Below, one piece after another: positions 45,072 to 53,214 of a stretch of DNA of 64,000 nt; the first letter of the stretch is position 1, and each line of letters starts with the position of its first letter. The notes beneath the pieces were generated by a model. The model saw only the letters and a list, made by a program, of their open reading frames with translations, was not told where the DNA came from and did no database searches. The DNA is from CAVTWH01 sp963738365 (GTDB lineage Bacteria > Actinomycetota > Actinomycetes > Mycobacteriales > Micromonosporaceae). A program made the position numbers and the translations under genes. The stretch lies in NCBI GenBank assembly GCA_963738365.1, contig CAVTWH010000006.1, forward strand, positions 806,001-870,000. Reading direction: 5' to 3'.

Positions 45072-45998
45072 ATGTCCAACCCCTTTGCCGCCGACAACGC
45101 CCCCGAGCCCGGGGCGGGTGGAACCGACCGTCCGCAGCCGCCGGCCGGCTACCCGGCCCAGCCGTACGCGGCGCCGGGCCAGCATGCGGCCCCCGACCGG
45201 GCGCCGGTCTTCCGGCCGGGAGTCTCCTCGGGCGGGCCCAGCTACCCGCCTGGCGCGCCGGCCCAGCCCGGTCCCGGCCCCGACCCGGCCACGCAGGTCT
45301 ACCCGGCCGCCGACGCCGCCCCGGCCGCGCCCTCCTACCCGGCCCCCGGATTCAGGCCCGCCGCGCCGGGCTACCCGGCCCCGACCAGTGGCCCCGCCGC
45401 GCCGGGCTACCCGGCCCCCACCAGCGGCCCAGCCGCGCCGGGCTACCCGGCCCCCACCAGCGGCTCAGCCGGATCGGGCTACGCTGCCCCGACCAGCGGC
45501 CCGGCGGCGCCGGGCTACCCGGCGCCCGGGTTCGACCCGGTCAGCGCGCCCGGCTACGCCGGGACCGCCCCGACGTTCGACCCGTACGCCGCGCAGCCGG
45601 CCGTGCCGGCCCGTCGGAGCCGGGCCACGCTGGTGCTGGCGCTGGTGGCCGCGGTGTTCTTCATCGCCACCGCGGTGCTCGCCCCGCTCTACCTCGTCAA
45701 GAGCCGGGACTACGACACCAAAACCAAGGCGCAGGCGGGCACCATCTCCCAGCAGCACACCCAGCTCGACGGCCTGAAGAAGCAGCTGCAGGACAAGCAG
45801 AACGAGCTGGACGACGCCAACACCAAGCAGAAGGGCACCGCTGACCAGCTGACCGAGGTGACCCAGGAGAAGCAGGCGCTGGCCACCTGCATCACCGCGA
45901 TCAGCGCGGTCAGCGCCGCCAAGACCCAGGCTCAGCTGGACAAGGCGCTGGACGCGGCGGACACCGCGTGCCAGAACGCCGAGAAGTACCTGAACTGA
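45072..45998 (+). CDS. Pro/Tyr-repeat membrane protein with exported coiled coil
   Basis: A 308-residue protein. Residues 1-175 are low-complexity and cytoplasmic, including 12-residue repeats of APGYPAPTSGPA. A TM helix lies at about 181-205, followed by an exported coiled coil (about 212-265) and a helical tail with two cysteines (LATCITAI, DTACQNAE). ATG 45072 follows GGAGGAAG. It shares the disordered-TM-coil layout with the upstream protease, 85 bp away. Function unknown. Confidence 0.75.
   Translation: MSNPFAADNAPEPGAGGTDRPQPPAGYPAQPYAAPGQHAAPDRAPVFRPGVSSGGPSYPPGAPAQPGPGPDPATQVYPAADAAPAAPSYPAPGFRPAAPGYPAPTSGPAAPGYPAPTSGPAAPGYPAPTSGSAGSGYAAPTSGPAAPGYPAPGFDPVSAPGYAGTAPTFDPYAAQPAVPARRSRATLVLALVAAVFFIATAVLAPLYLVKSRDYDTKTKAQAGTISQQHTQLDGLKKQLQDKQNELDDANTKQKGTADQLTEVTQEKQALATCITAISAVSAAKTQAQLDKALDAADTACQNAEKYLN
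45363..45539. repeat. in-frame 36-bp tandem repeats
   Basis: Four 36-bp units (45363-45398, 45399-45434, 45435-45470 and a diverged 45471-45506) plus a partial fifth encode 12-residue GYPAPTSGPA-type repeats. Length variation in multiples of 12 residues is expected. Confidence 0.9.
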
Positions 45999-46034
45999 CG
46001 CACCGGCGGCCCGGCGTCAGGACGGCGTCGGGCC

Positions 46035-46586
46035 CTACCGGGTCAGCGCGGTGACCCCCGGCGGCGGCAGGCCGGCGGTGGAGGCCAGCAGGTCGCACCA
46101 GGCCAGCAGGTGGCCGCCGAGGTCGTCGTCCAGTGGCGTCCAGGAGGCCCGGATCTCCAGGTCGGCGCTGGCCGGCGGGCCGGCCAGGTCACCGAAGCGG
46201 GTGGAGATGGTCTGCGTGACGGTACCGGCCACCGCGGTGTGCCGGGCGTCCCGCTCGTCCAGCGCGTCGGTCAGCCAGCTCCAGCCCACGGTGGCCAGCA
46301 GCGGGTCGCTGGCCAGCTCCGACTCGATCTCCGCGGTGACGTAGCTGACCAGGCGCAGGTTGCCGTCCCAGGCGTCGTGCCCGTCCGGGTCGTAGAGCAG
46401 CACCAGGCGGCCGGTGGCGACCTCCTCGCCGCGCCGGCTGACCATCCCGCCCAGGGCGTACCCGAAGGGGGCCAGTTTCTGCGGCGCGGACAGCTCCTCC
46501 AGCACGATCTCCGGCCGTGGGATGGGCGCGGTGAGCGTGGCGACCGCGTGCGCGAACGTGTCCGGCAGGACGGTCGAGGGTGCCAT
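46035..46586 (-). CDS. DUF3000 protein
   Basis: A 183-residue soluble protein matching DUF3000, seen next to hemE and rnd across actinobacteria (Rv2680 position). Seen: RPEIVLEELSAPQKLAPFGYALGG, GRLVLLYDPDGHDAWDG and a WSWLTDAL helix. Function unknown. It is divergent from hemE. Confidence 0.85.
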   Translation of the reverse strand: MAPSTVLPDTFAHAVATLTAPIPRPEIVLEELSAPQKLAPFGYALGGMVSRRGEEVATGRLVLLYDPDGHDAWDGNLRLVSYVTAEIESELASDPLLATVGWSWLTDALDERDARHTAVAGTVTQTISTRFGDLAGPPASADLEIRASWTPLDDDLGGHLLAWCDLLASTAGLPPPGVTALTR

Positions 46587-46655
46587 GCTCGCAGCCTATT
46601 GCGGGGTGGGGCACCACAGCCGGCACGGCACGCCGGGGTTGATCCGATACGTGGG

Positions 46656-47708
46656 ATGATGGGCGCCGTGACCGCCAGCCTTGCGCCAGAAGCCGTTTTT
46701 GTCCGCGCCTGCCGCGGTGAGCCGGTGGCCCGGACGCCGGTGTGGTTCATGCGGCAGGCCGGGCGTTCCCTGCCGGAGTACCGCGCCCTGCGCGCGGGCG
46801 TACCGATGCTGGACAGCTGCCGCCGCCCCGAGCTGGTCTGCGAGATCACCCTGCAGCCGGTACGCCGGCACCACGTCGACGCCGCCATCCTCTTTAGCGA
46901 CATCGTGGTACCGCTCGCCGCGGCCGGTGTCGCGCTGGACATCGAGCCGGGCGTCGGCCCGGTGGTCGCCGAGCCGGTTCGCGACCTGGCCGGGGTAAGC
47001 CGCATCGCCGCACTGGAGGCGGCCGATGTGTCCTTTGTGGACGAAGCCGTCCGGCTGCTGCTCAAGGAGCTGGGCAGCGTCCCGCTGATCGGCTTCGCGG
47101 GCGCCCCGTTCACGCTGGCCAGCTACCTCGTCGAGGGTGGACCGTCGCGCAACCACGAGCGGACCAAGGCGCTCATGCACGGCGCCCCGCAGGTGTGGCA
47201 CGCGCTCTGCGAGCGGCTGGCCGAGATCACCGGTGAGTTCCTGCGGGTCCAGGTCGGTGCCGGGGTGAGTGCGGTGCAGCTGTTCGACTCCTGGGCCGGG
47301 GCGCTGTCCGAGGCCGACTACCGCCGGTTCGTGCTGCCGCACTCGGCCGCCGTGCTGGGCGGGCTGGCCGACGCCGGGGTGCCCCGCATCCACTTCGGCG
47401 TGGGTACCGGCCACCTGCTGCCCGCCATGCGGGAGGCCGGGGCCGACGTGGTGGGGGTGGACTGGCGTACCCCGCTGGACACGGCCAGTGCGCTGCTCGG
47501 TGGTGCCACCCCGGTGCAGGGCAACCTGGACCCGGCGCTGCTGTTCGCGCCGTGGCCGGTGATCGAGGAGCAGACCCGGCGCATCCTGGCCGAGGGCCGG
47601 GCGGCGCCCGGGCACGTCTTCAACCTGGGCCACGGGGTGCTGCCGGAGACCGATCCGGAGGTACTGACCCGGCTGGTGGCGCTGGTCCACGAGCTGTCGG
47701 CGGCGTGA
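46656..47708 (+). CDS. hemE: uroporphyrinogen decarboxylase
   Basis: Decarboxylates uroporphyrinogen III to coproporphyrinogen III. A 350-residue enzyme with the RQAGRSLPEYR signature and the active-site Asp in ILFSDIVVP. Further matches are GFAGAPFTLASYLVEGG and FNLGHGVLPETDP. Possible starts are ATG 46656, ATG 46659 and GTG 46668; none has a strong ribosome site, so a leaderless start is possible. First gene of hemE-hemY-hemQ. The stop overlaps hemY. Confidence 0.95.
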   Translation: MMGAVTASLAPEAVFVRACRGEPVARTPVWFMRQAGRSLPEYRALRAGVPMLDSCRRPELVCEITLQPVRRHHVDAAILFSDIVVPLAAAGVALDIEPGVGPVVAEPVRDLAGVSRIAALEAADVSFVDEAVRLLLKELGSVPLIGFAGAPFTLASYLVEGGPSRNHERTKALMHGAPQVWHALCERLAEITGEFLRVQVGAGVSAVQLFDSWAGALSEADYRRFVLPHSAAVLGGLADAGVPRIHFGVGTGHLLPAMREAGADVVGVDWRTPLDTASALLGGATPVQGNLDPALLFAPWPVIEEQTRRILAEGRAAPGHVFNLGHGVLPETDPEVLTRLVALVHELSAA

Positions 47709-49081
47709 GCGTCCGGATTGTCGTCGTCGGCGGCGGCATCGCCGGGCTGGCCGCCGCGCTGCGCCTGCACGACCTGCTCGGTGACCGGGTCGAGATCACC
47801 GTGCTGGAGCAGGCCGGCGCCCCGGGCGGGAAGCTGCGCACCGGGGAGCTGGCCGGGCAGCCGGTCGAGCGGGGCGCCGAGACGTTCCTCATGCGCGACC
47901 CGCAGGGCGCCCCCAGCGGGGCGGTCCGGCTGGTCGAGCGGCTCGGCCTGACCGGGGCGCTGATCCACCCCGCCGGGGTGCCGGCCGCCATCGCCAGCGG
48001 CGGCGCCCTGCTGCCCATCCCGCCCGGCACCCTGATGGGCATCCCGACCGGGCCCGGCCCGGTCGGCGCGGTGGCGGTCGCGGCGGACACCGACGCCGAC
48101 ACCGGTGCCCCGCTGCTCGGGCCGGACCAGGACGTGCCGGTCGGTGCGCTGGTCCGTAGCCGGTTCGGCGACCCGGTGGTGGACCGCCTGGTCGAGCCGC
48201 TGCTCGGCGGCGTCTACGCCGGCCGGGCCGACGCGCTGTCGCTGGCCGTGACCGTACCGGCGCTGGCCAGCCACGCCCGCCGGGAACACACCCTGGCCGC
48301 TGCCGTGCGCGCCGCCCTGGCCGACCGGGCCGGTGCCGCCGGGCCGGTCTTCGGGGCGCTGGACGGCGGGCTGTCCCGCCTGGTTGACGCGGTCGTGGCG
48401 GCGCTGCCGCCGGGGGTCGTGCGCACCGGGGTGACCGTGCGCGAGCTGTCCCGTACCCCCTCGGGTTTCCGGTTGGTCACCGGGGCGAGGACGGCGGCGG
48501 GTGAGCTGACCGCCGACGGCGTGGTGCTGGCCGTGCCGGCGCGGCCGGCGGCCCGGCTGCTGGCCGGGGCGGCGCCGGGCCCGGCGGCCGAGGTGGGGGT
48601 GCTCGACTACGCCAGCGTCGGCCTGGTGGCGCTGGCCCTGCCGCAGACGCAACTGCCGGCGCTGTCCGGGTTCCTGGTGCCGGCCGGCGAGGGGCGCGCG
48701 GTGAAGGCGATGACGAACTTCACGGTGAAGTGGTCACGCACCGGGCTGACCGTGCTGCGCGGCTCGGTCGGCCGGTCCGGCGACACCGCCGCGCTGGCGC
48801 GCGACGACGCCGACCTGGCCCGGCTGGTCCACACCGAACTGGGTGAACTGCTCGGCGCGCCGCTGCCCGCGCCGGTCGACTGGCAGGTCACCCGCTGGGG
48901 CGGCGGCCTGCCCCAGTACGCCCCCGGCCACCTGGACCGGGTGGCCCGGGCGCGGGCCGGCCTGCCGGCCGGGCTGACGCTGGCCGGCGCCGGCTACGAC
49001 GGGGTCGGCATTCCGGCGTGCGTAAGCTCGGGAGAGGCGGCCGCCGACGCGTTGGCCGCCGCGCTGGTCCGGCACGGGTGA
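47705..49081 (+). CDS. hemY: coproporphyrinogen III oxidase (HemY/CgoX type)
   Basis: A 458-residue flavoprotein. The FAD motif VVVGGGIAGLAAALRL is at 6-21, EQAGAPGGKLRTGE follows, and the C-terminus has GAGYDGVGIPACVSSG. Annotated historically as protoporphyrinogen oxidase. In bacteria that also carry HemQ, the enzyme acts on coproporphyrinogen III. GTG 47705 overlaps the hemE stop (GTGA). Confidence 0.93.
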   Translation: MSVRIVVVGGGIAGLAAALRLHDLLGDRVEITVLEQAGAPGGKLRTGELAGQPVERGAETFLMRDPQGAPSGAVRLVERLGLTGALIHPAGVPAAIASGGALLPIPPGTLMGIPTGPGPVGAVAVAADTDADTGAPLLGPDQDVPVGALVRSRFGDPVVDRLVEPLLGGVYAGRADALSLAVTVPALASHARREHTLAAAVRAALADRAGAAGPVFGALDGGLSRLVDAVVAALPPGVVRTGVTVRELSRTPSGFRLVTGARTAAGELTADGVVLAVPARPAARLLAGAAPGPAAEVGVLDYASVGLVALALPQTQLPALSGFLVPAGEGRAVKAMTNFTVKWSRTGLTVLRGSVGRSGDTAALARDDADLARLVHTELGELLGAPLPAPVDWQVTRWGGGLPQYAPGHLDRVARARAGLPAGLTLAGAGYDGVGIPACVSSGEAAADALAAALVRHG

Positions 49082-49091
49082 GGAGACGACG

Positions 49092-49796
49092 ATGACCGAC
49101 GAGCAGTCCAACGCCGCGCGCATCCGCGAGTTGAACGCCACCATCCGGTACACCATGTGGTCGGTCTTCCGGGCGCACACCCCGCTGCCCAGCCTGCGCG
49201 ACCCGCTGGCCGACGAGGTCGACGCCCTGGTCGAGCAGCTCGCCGGCAAGGACGTTGTGGTCCGCGGCAGCTACGACGTCGCCGGCCTGCGCGCCGACGC
49301 CGACCTGATGATCTGGTGGCACGCGGCCACCGCCGAGGCGCTGCAGGAGGCGTACTCGCTGCTGCGCCGTACGGCGCTGGGCCGGCACCTGGCGCCGGTC
49401 TGGTCGCAGCTGGCCCTGCACCGGCCGGCCGAGTTCAACAAGAGCCACCTGCCGGCCTTCCTGGCCGGCGAGCCGGCCCGCGACTACCTGTGCGTCTACC
49501 CGTTCGTGCGCTCCTACGAGTGGTACCTGCTCCCCGACGAGCAGCGCCGCGAACTGCTCGCCGAGCACGGCAAGCTGGCCCGCGGCTACCCCGACGTGCG
49601 GGCCAACACGGTGGCCAGCTTCGCCCTCGGCGACTATGAGTGGATGCTCGCCTTCGAGGCCGACGAACTGCACCGCATCGTCGACCTGATGCGTGACCTG
49701 CGCGCCTCCGGCGCCCGTCGGCACGTGCGGGAGGAGATCCCGTTCTTCACCGGCCGCCGCCGCTCGATGGCCGAGATCGTCGCCGCGCTGCCTTAG
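49092..49796 (+). CDS. hemQ: coproheme decarboxylase (HemQ/ChdC)
   Basis: A 234-residue chlorite-dismutase-fold enzyme that converts Fe-coproporphyrin III to heme b using peroxide. Seen: YTMWSVFRAH, WWHAATAEALQEAYSLLRRT, FNKSHLPAF and the YPFVRSYEWYLLP segment carrying the catalytic Tyr. ATG 49092 follows GAGGAG, 10 nt after hemY. It completes the last steps of the coproporphyrin-dependent route, apart from ferrochelatase, which is not in this window. Confidence 0.94.
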   Translation: MTDEQSNAARIRELNATIRYTMWSVFRAHTPLPSLRDPLADEVDALVEQLAGKDVVVRGSYDVAGLRADADLMIWWHAATAEALQEAYSLLRRTALGRHLAPVWSQLALHRPAEFNKSHLPAFLAGEPARDYLCVYPFVRSYEWYLLPDEQRRELLAEHGKLARGYPDVRANTVASFALGDYEWMLAFEADELHRIVDLMRDLRASGARRHVREEIPFFTGRRRSMAEIVAALP

Positions 49797-49831
49797 GCGC
49801 CGCCCGGTGACTGTCCGGCGGATCGTGCCGC

Positions 49832-49855
49832 GACCGGTCCGGCCGACGGCCGGTC
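49832..49855. terminator. candidate terminator between hemQ and the GNAT gene
   Basis: GACCGG (49832-49837) pairs with CCGGTC (49850-49855), extended by CC/GG with a one-base bulge, between convergent stops. Confidence 0.35.
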
Positions 49856-50309
49856 AGTGGCCCGGCGTGGTGGCCGGGCGGGCCATCGGGACGTGTGGGA
49901 TGCCGTCCTCCAGGTACTCCGGGCCGGTGGGGGCGAAGCCGAAGCGGGCGTAGAAGGCGGTCAGGTGGGACTGCGCGTCCAGCACGCAGCGGCGTCCGCC
50001 GGTCAGCGCCAGCGCCGCCGCCATCAGCCGGCCGGCCGCTCCCGCGCCGCGCGCCTTGCGCGCCACGCACACCCGTCCGATCCGGGCGCTGCCGTCGGGG
50101 TCGGCCAGCACCCGCAGGTACGCCACCGGATCGGGGCCGTCGTCGTCGGTGAGCCACAGGTGCCGGGTGGTCGGCTCGGTGTCCCGCCCGTCCAGTTCGG
50201 GGTAGGCGCACGCCTGCTCCACCACGAACACGTCACAGCGCAACCGCAGCAGCGCGTACAGGGTGGCCCCGTCCAGGTCGGCGAAGGCCGCCACCACCGG
50301 CTCGTTCAC
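49854..50309 (-). CDS. GNAT-family N-acetyltransferase (ElaA-like)
   Basis: A 151-residue acetyltransferase. FADLDGATLYALLRLRCDVFVVEQ is the ElaA N-terminus, and the acetyl-CoA loop is IGRVCVARKARGAGAAGRLM. The C-terminus carries FYARFGFAPTGPEYLEDGIPHVPM. The substrate is unknown. GTG 50309 is preceded by a TAGCAT -10 with a 7-nt spacer and no ribosome site, so it is probably leaderless. Confidence 0.88.
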   Translation of the reverse strand: MNEPVVAAFADLDGATLYALLRLRCDVFVVEQACAYPELDGRDTEPTTRHLWLTDDDGPDPVAYLRVLADPDGSARIGRVCVARKARGAGAAGRLMAAALALTGGRRCVLDAQSHLTAFYARFGFAPTGPEYLEDGIPHVPMARPATTPGH

Positions 50310-50316
50310 CGCCCTG

Positions 50317-50322
50317 ATGCTA
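50317..50322 (-). promoter_or_regulatory. -10 hexamer for leaderless GNAT gene
   Basis: Minus-strand TAGCAT, 7 nt before GTG 50309. Confidence 0.55.
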
Positions 50323-50402
50323 CCGGCGGCGCCCGGCCATCGGCTCGGGAGTGATCAAGTTGGAACCACCAGCCGGATGGGCTGGCCGGCGATGCGGGAC
50401 AG

Positions 50403-50642
50403 TCACCGTTCGGCGGCTGGTGCCCCGGCCGCGTAGGCCCGGGCGTCCGCCACCAGACGGTCCAGGTCCCGTCCGCCCCCGTAGCGCCAGCCCTGCTCGG
50501 AACCCTCGCCCGCGACATCGACGCTGTCCAGCGCGGCCATGGTGTGTGCGGCCTGCTGGCTCAGCCCGACCGAACGCAGCGCGGCGTTGATGGTGGCCAC
50601 CGTCAGCCACTCGTCGTTGACATCGACCGTGATGCGTGCCAC
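50403..50642 (-). CDS. small protein of unknown function
   Basis: A 79-residue soluble protein, VARITVDVNDEWL..., with a helical middle (INAALRSVGLSQQAAHTMAALDSVDV) and an Ala-rich end. No family recognised. GTG 50642 is the likeliest start; a TTG lies 18 nt upstream. It lies downstream of the pirin gene on the same strand, 54 bp away, and may share its transcript. Confidence 0.5.
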   Translation of the reverse strand: MARITVDVNDEWLTVATINAALRSVGLSQQAAHTMAALDSVDVAGEGSEQGWRYGGGRDLDRLVADARAYAAGAPAAER

Positions 50643-50696
50643 GGATGGAGGGTTTCGCAACGTCGAGCCGCAGACGTCGATCTGGCGAGCTGGTGC

Positions 50697-51666
50697 TCAG
50701 GGCCGGGTGCGCCCGTGGCGGCCCCGGGCTTTGAGCCGGGTGGCGGGCATAGGCGGGGCGGGGAGTGGGTCACCGGCGTAGCCGTGCACGGCGCCGAAGC
50801 GCGGGTTGCCGGCTGCCCAGGCGTCCCGGGCCGCGACGATCTCCTCGTGGCTGCGGGCCACGAAGTTCCACCACATCACCAGCTCCTCGGCGAACGGCTC
50901 GCCGCCGAGCAGGAACAGCCGGGCCGCTCCGGGCGCCACCAGCGCCAGCTCGTCCCGCCCGGTACCCAGGTAGAGCAGTGCACCGGGGGTCAGGTCGACG
51001 CCGGCCACGGTGGCCGCCCCGGTGGTGACCAGGGCGGCGTACTCGAAGGTCGGGTCCAGCGGCAGCCGGGCGACCCCGCGTACCGCCAGGTCGGCGCCGA
51101 ACAGCGGGCTGTGCACCCGGGCCGGCGAGCGCACCCCGCCGAGCGAGCCGATGACCACGGTGCCCTCGACGCCGGGGGCGGTGAAGCGCGGCAGCTCGGC
51201 GTGGTGCTCGAAGCGCGCGGTCGCCGTCGCGTACCCCCGTCGGAAGGGCGACCCACAGCTGCAGGCCGTGCAGCAGCGGCGGGTGCGGGCTGGGCGACTC
51301 CTCGGCGTGCGCGATGCCCCGGCCGGAGGTCATCAGGTTGAGCTGTCCGGGCCGGATGGTCTGGCTGTTGCCCAGGCTGTCGCGGTGCAGCACCTCCCCG
51401 GCCAGCAGCCAGGTGACGGTCTGCAGGCCGGTGTGCGGGTGCGGCGGCACCTTCATGCCGGGCAGGTTGACCACCGAGTCGGGGCCGAAGTGGTCGAGGA
51501 AGCACCAGGCGCCGACCATCCGCCGCTCGCGCTCCGGCAGCAGCCGCCGGACCACCGTGTACCGGCCCAGCGCCACCTCCCGCCCGGACAGCAGGTCGCT
51601 GGCCGGCCCGTCCGGGGCGGCGGCGTCGCACGGCGTCTCGACCGGCGCCGTCTCCAGGTTGCTCAC
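50697..51666 (-). pseudogene. pirin family cupin protein, one frameshift
   Basis: The first part (from ATG 51666) reads MVGAWCFLDHFGPDS and PPHPHTGLQTVTWLLAGEVLHRDS, carrying the pirin metal-binding histidines. Near 51212-51219, in a GCGCGCG run, an extra base shifts the frame. The remainder (GTVVIGSLGGVRSPA ... LFLLGGEPFAEELVMWWNFV) continues in another frame to 50697. The total of 970 nt equals 323 codons plus one base. A sequencing slip or a real slippage-prone tract are both possible. Confidence 0.8.
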
Positions 51667-51796
51667 CCGTCCGAGCCTACGGCGGCCGCGGCGCCCGGCG
51701 GTGTCGTAGCGGTGGGCCGAACGTGACCTGGCTGCCGGGCGCCCGTGCCGTGGCGGTCGAGCGGCACCGACCTCAGCGGCTGGTGAGGCCGCTGGT

Positions 51797-51802
51797 TAGG
51801 TT
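51797..51802 (+). promoter_or_regulatory. -10 hexamer for leaderless mug
   Basis: TAGGTT, 6 nt before GTG 51809. Confidence 0.55.
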
Positions 51803-51808
51803 GGTGCG

Positions 51809-52369
51809 GTGACCATCCGGCCCACCCCCGCCGAGCTGTCCGCCGCCTACGGCCGGACCATCCCCGACGTGATCGCGCCCGGCCTGGCCGTACTGTTCTG
51901 CGGTATCAACCCCGGCCTGTAGTCGGCCGCCACCGGCCACCACTTCGCCCGCCCCGGCAACCGCTTCTGGCCGGCGCTGCACCCGCCGGCTTCACCCCGC
52001 GCCAGCTCGCCCCGACCGAGCAGGACCAACTTCCGGGGTACGGGCTGGGCATCACCAACGTGGTGGCCCGGGGCACGGCGCGCGCCGACGAGCTGACCCT
52101 GGCCGAGTACGTGGCCGGCGGGGTGCAGTTGCGCGCCACGGTGGCCCGGTTCGCGCCGCGCTGGCTCGCGGTGCTGGGCGTGGGCGCTTACCGGACGGCG
52201 TTCGCCCGGCCGAAGGCGGTGGTGGGGGAGCAGCCGGAGCGCCTCGGGGTCACCCGGCGTCTGGGTGCTGCCCAACCCGAGCGGCCTGAACGCGGCGTGG
52301 ACTACGCCCAGACTAACGGAGGCGTTCGCGGAGCTGCGGAGGATGGCATACGACGAACGGGCCAAGTAA
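51809..52369 (+). pseudogene. mug: G/U mismatch-specific uracil-DNA glycosylase, inactivated
   Basis: Mug-type glycosylase of about 186 codons. Motif 1 is GINPGL(Y)SAATGHHFARPGNRFW, and the motif 2 region is NPSGLN. Three lesions: a TAG at 51920-51922 replacing the motif-1 Tyr codon, a one-base deletion near 51980-51987, and a one-base insertion near 52257-52259. The two indels cancel. The promoter and the conserved 3' end remain. A second, 79%-identical copy of the last 29 codons lies 770 bp downstream (53050-53139). Confidence 0.8.
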
Positions 52370-52380
52370 CGTAATACGTC
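52281..52380. repeat. mug 3'-end repeat, upstream copy
   Basis: 79 of 100 bases equal 53051-53150 at a constant offset of 770 and without gaps. The match runs past the stop codon by about 10 bp (TAACGTAATACG versus TGACGTCATACG). Confidence 0.88.
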
Positions 52381-52386
52381 GCGTTA
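52367..52386. promoter_or_regulatory. inverted repeat over the toxin-antitoxin promoter
   Basis: TAACG-N10-CGTTA overlaps the mug stop codon and the -10 of the module, a suitable place for autorepression by the ribbon-helix-helix antitoxin. Confidence 0.4.
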
Positions 52387-52390
52387 TACT
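52385..52390 (+). promoter_or_regulatory. TATACT -10 for leaderless toxin-antitoxin transcript
   Basis: Near-consensus TATACT, 6 nt before GTG 52397; no ribosome site. Confidence 0.65.
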
Positions 52391-52396
52391 GCTCAC

Positions 52397-52680
52397 GTGA
52401 CAGAGTTGTACCGTGGCCCGGCGAAGGCAACGCAGACCTTCGCGACGGTTTGACGCCGCGGGAAGTCGTCGAGGCGCTGTACGCGCCCGCGACCCTACGA
52501 CTGGACAACCGGGTGCCGGTAGGAGAACCGACGTTCATGGCGGCCTGCGCGCCAACTGACGACCAGCGACTCATCCTTGTCGTGTGCACGCGTGCGACAG
52601 CCGCCGAGCCGTGGACCATCAGCGGGGCTCGCGACGCCGGCATGAACGAGCGAGAGATATGGAGGAGGTACACGTCATGA
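52397..52680 (+). pseudogene. BrnT-like toxin, one apparent base deletion near its start
   Basis: GTG 52397 encodes VTELYRGPAKATQTFA and then hits a TGA. One base earlier in frame, the sequence continues DGLTPREVVEALYAP ... LILVVCTRATAAEPWTISGARDAGMNEREIWRRYTS to a stop at 52680. The latter half follows the BrnT pattern (hydrophobic strand, I-S-AR, ERE...Y). A missing G near 52443 would explain the break; otherwise translation could begin at TTG 52450. The stop overlaps the antitoxin ATG (ATGA). Confidence 0.55.
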
Positions 52681-53021
52681 GCAAGAAGCGCGCAGATCTT
52701 GCCGGCATGTCGGGAAACGACGCGACTGCATTCGCGATGGACAACGACCTTGGTGAGCTGTTCGACAGCGCGGACGTCGTGAAAGAGCGTCGCCCGGCGA
52801 AGATGGTGACCGCACTCCGCATCGACCTGGACATTCAGGCCGAGTTGGAGGCCGCCGCCGCCGCTCGGGGCATCGGATCATCCACCTTGATGCGAGAGAT
52901 CATCGAGGAGTGGGTGCGCGCCCAGCGGGCCGCGCCGGCTCCTGATCAGCTCGGCGAGCTCGTTCGCCACCTGGATGCCGCCCGCCACGCCGCCGCATCG
53001 CTCAGGCAGAACGCTGCCTGA
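52677..53021 (+). CDS. ribbon-helix-helix antitoxin-like protein
   Basis: A 114-residue protein. The acidic N-terminus (about 1-40) is followed by an RHH/CopG-type domain (MVTALRIDLDIQAELEAAAA, then GSSTLMREIIEEWV) at about 43-76 and a helical tail. ATG 52677 follows GGAGGAGG and overlaps the toxin stop. The toxin-first order with an overlapping RHH antitoxin resembles BrnTA. GC content and codon use are a little lower than the neighbours. Confidence 0.72.
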   Translation: MSKKRADLAGMSGNDATAFAMDNDLGELFDSADVVKERRPAKMVTALRIDLDIQAELEAAAAARGIGSSTLMREIIEEWVRAQRAAPAPDQLGELVRHLDAARHAAASLRQNAA

Positions 53022-53049
53022 GCGGCGGGTGGGATGACTCGGCGCCTTG

Positions 53050-53139
53050 AGCGGCCTCAACGCCTCCTGGCCCACCCCCAGACTGGTGGAGGCGTTCGTG
53101 GAGCTGCGGAGCGTGGCACACGACGAATGGGCCGACTGA
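53050..53139 (+). pseudogene. second copy of the mug 3' end
   Basis: Thirty codons reading SGLNASWPTPRLVEAFVELR and onward to HDEWAD and a TGA. They start inside glycosylase motif 2 (NPSGLN), with no upstream mug sequence attached. The antitoxin stop is 28 bp before it. Confidence 0.8.
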
Positions 53140-53150
53140 CGTCATACGCA
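53051..53150. repeat. mug 3'-end repeat, downstream copy
   Basis: Partner of 52281-52380. Together they bracket about 670 bp that holds the toxin-antitoxin pair and nothing else. Confidence 0.88.
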
Positions 53151-53214
53151 GCGTGGATCGACGCAGGCCGAAGTCCGGGTAGCCGGTCGGGGCGGCGCCC
53201 GGCATGCTGGAGGG

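Noticed and set aside
47705..49081. Protoporphyrinogen IX oxidase of the classical heme pathway
   Set aside because: Presence of hemQ directly downstream indicates the coproporphyrin-dependent pathway, so the substrate is coproporphyrinogen III.
49801..50415. Short inverted and direct similarities (GGTGACTGTCC / GGACAGTCACC) flanking the GNAT gene, as possible element ends
   Set aside because: Matches are short and interrupted, with no target duplication or transposase. Chance in GC-rich sequence is likely.
51809..53150. Classical integrative element with integrase at the mug 3' end
   Set aside because: No integrase, excisionase or replication gene lies between the repeats. Only the repeat and toxin-antitoxin content are supported.
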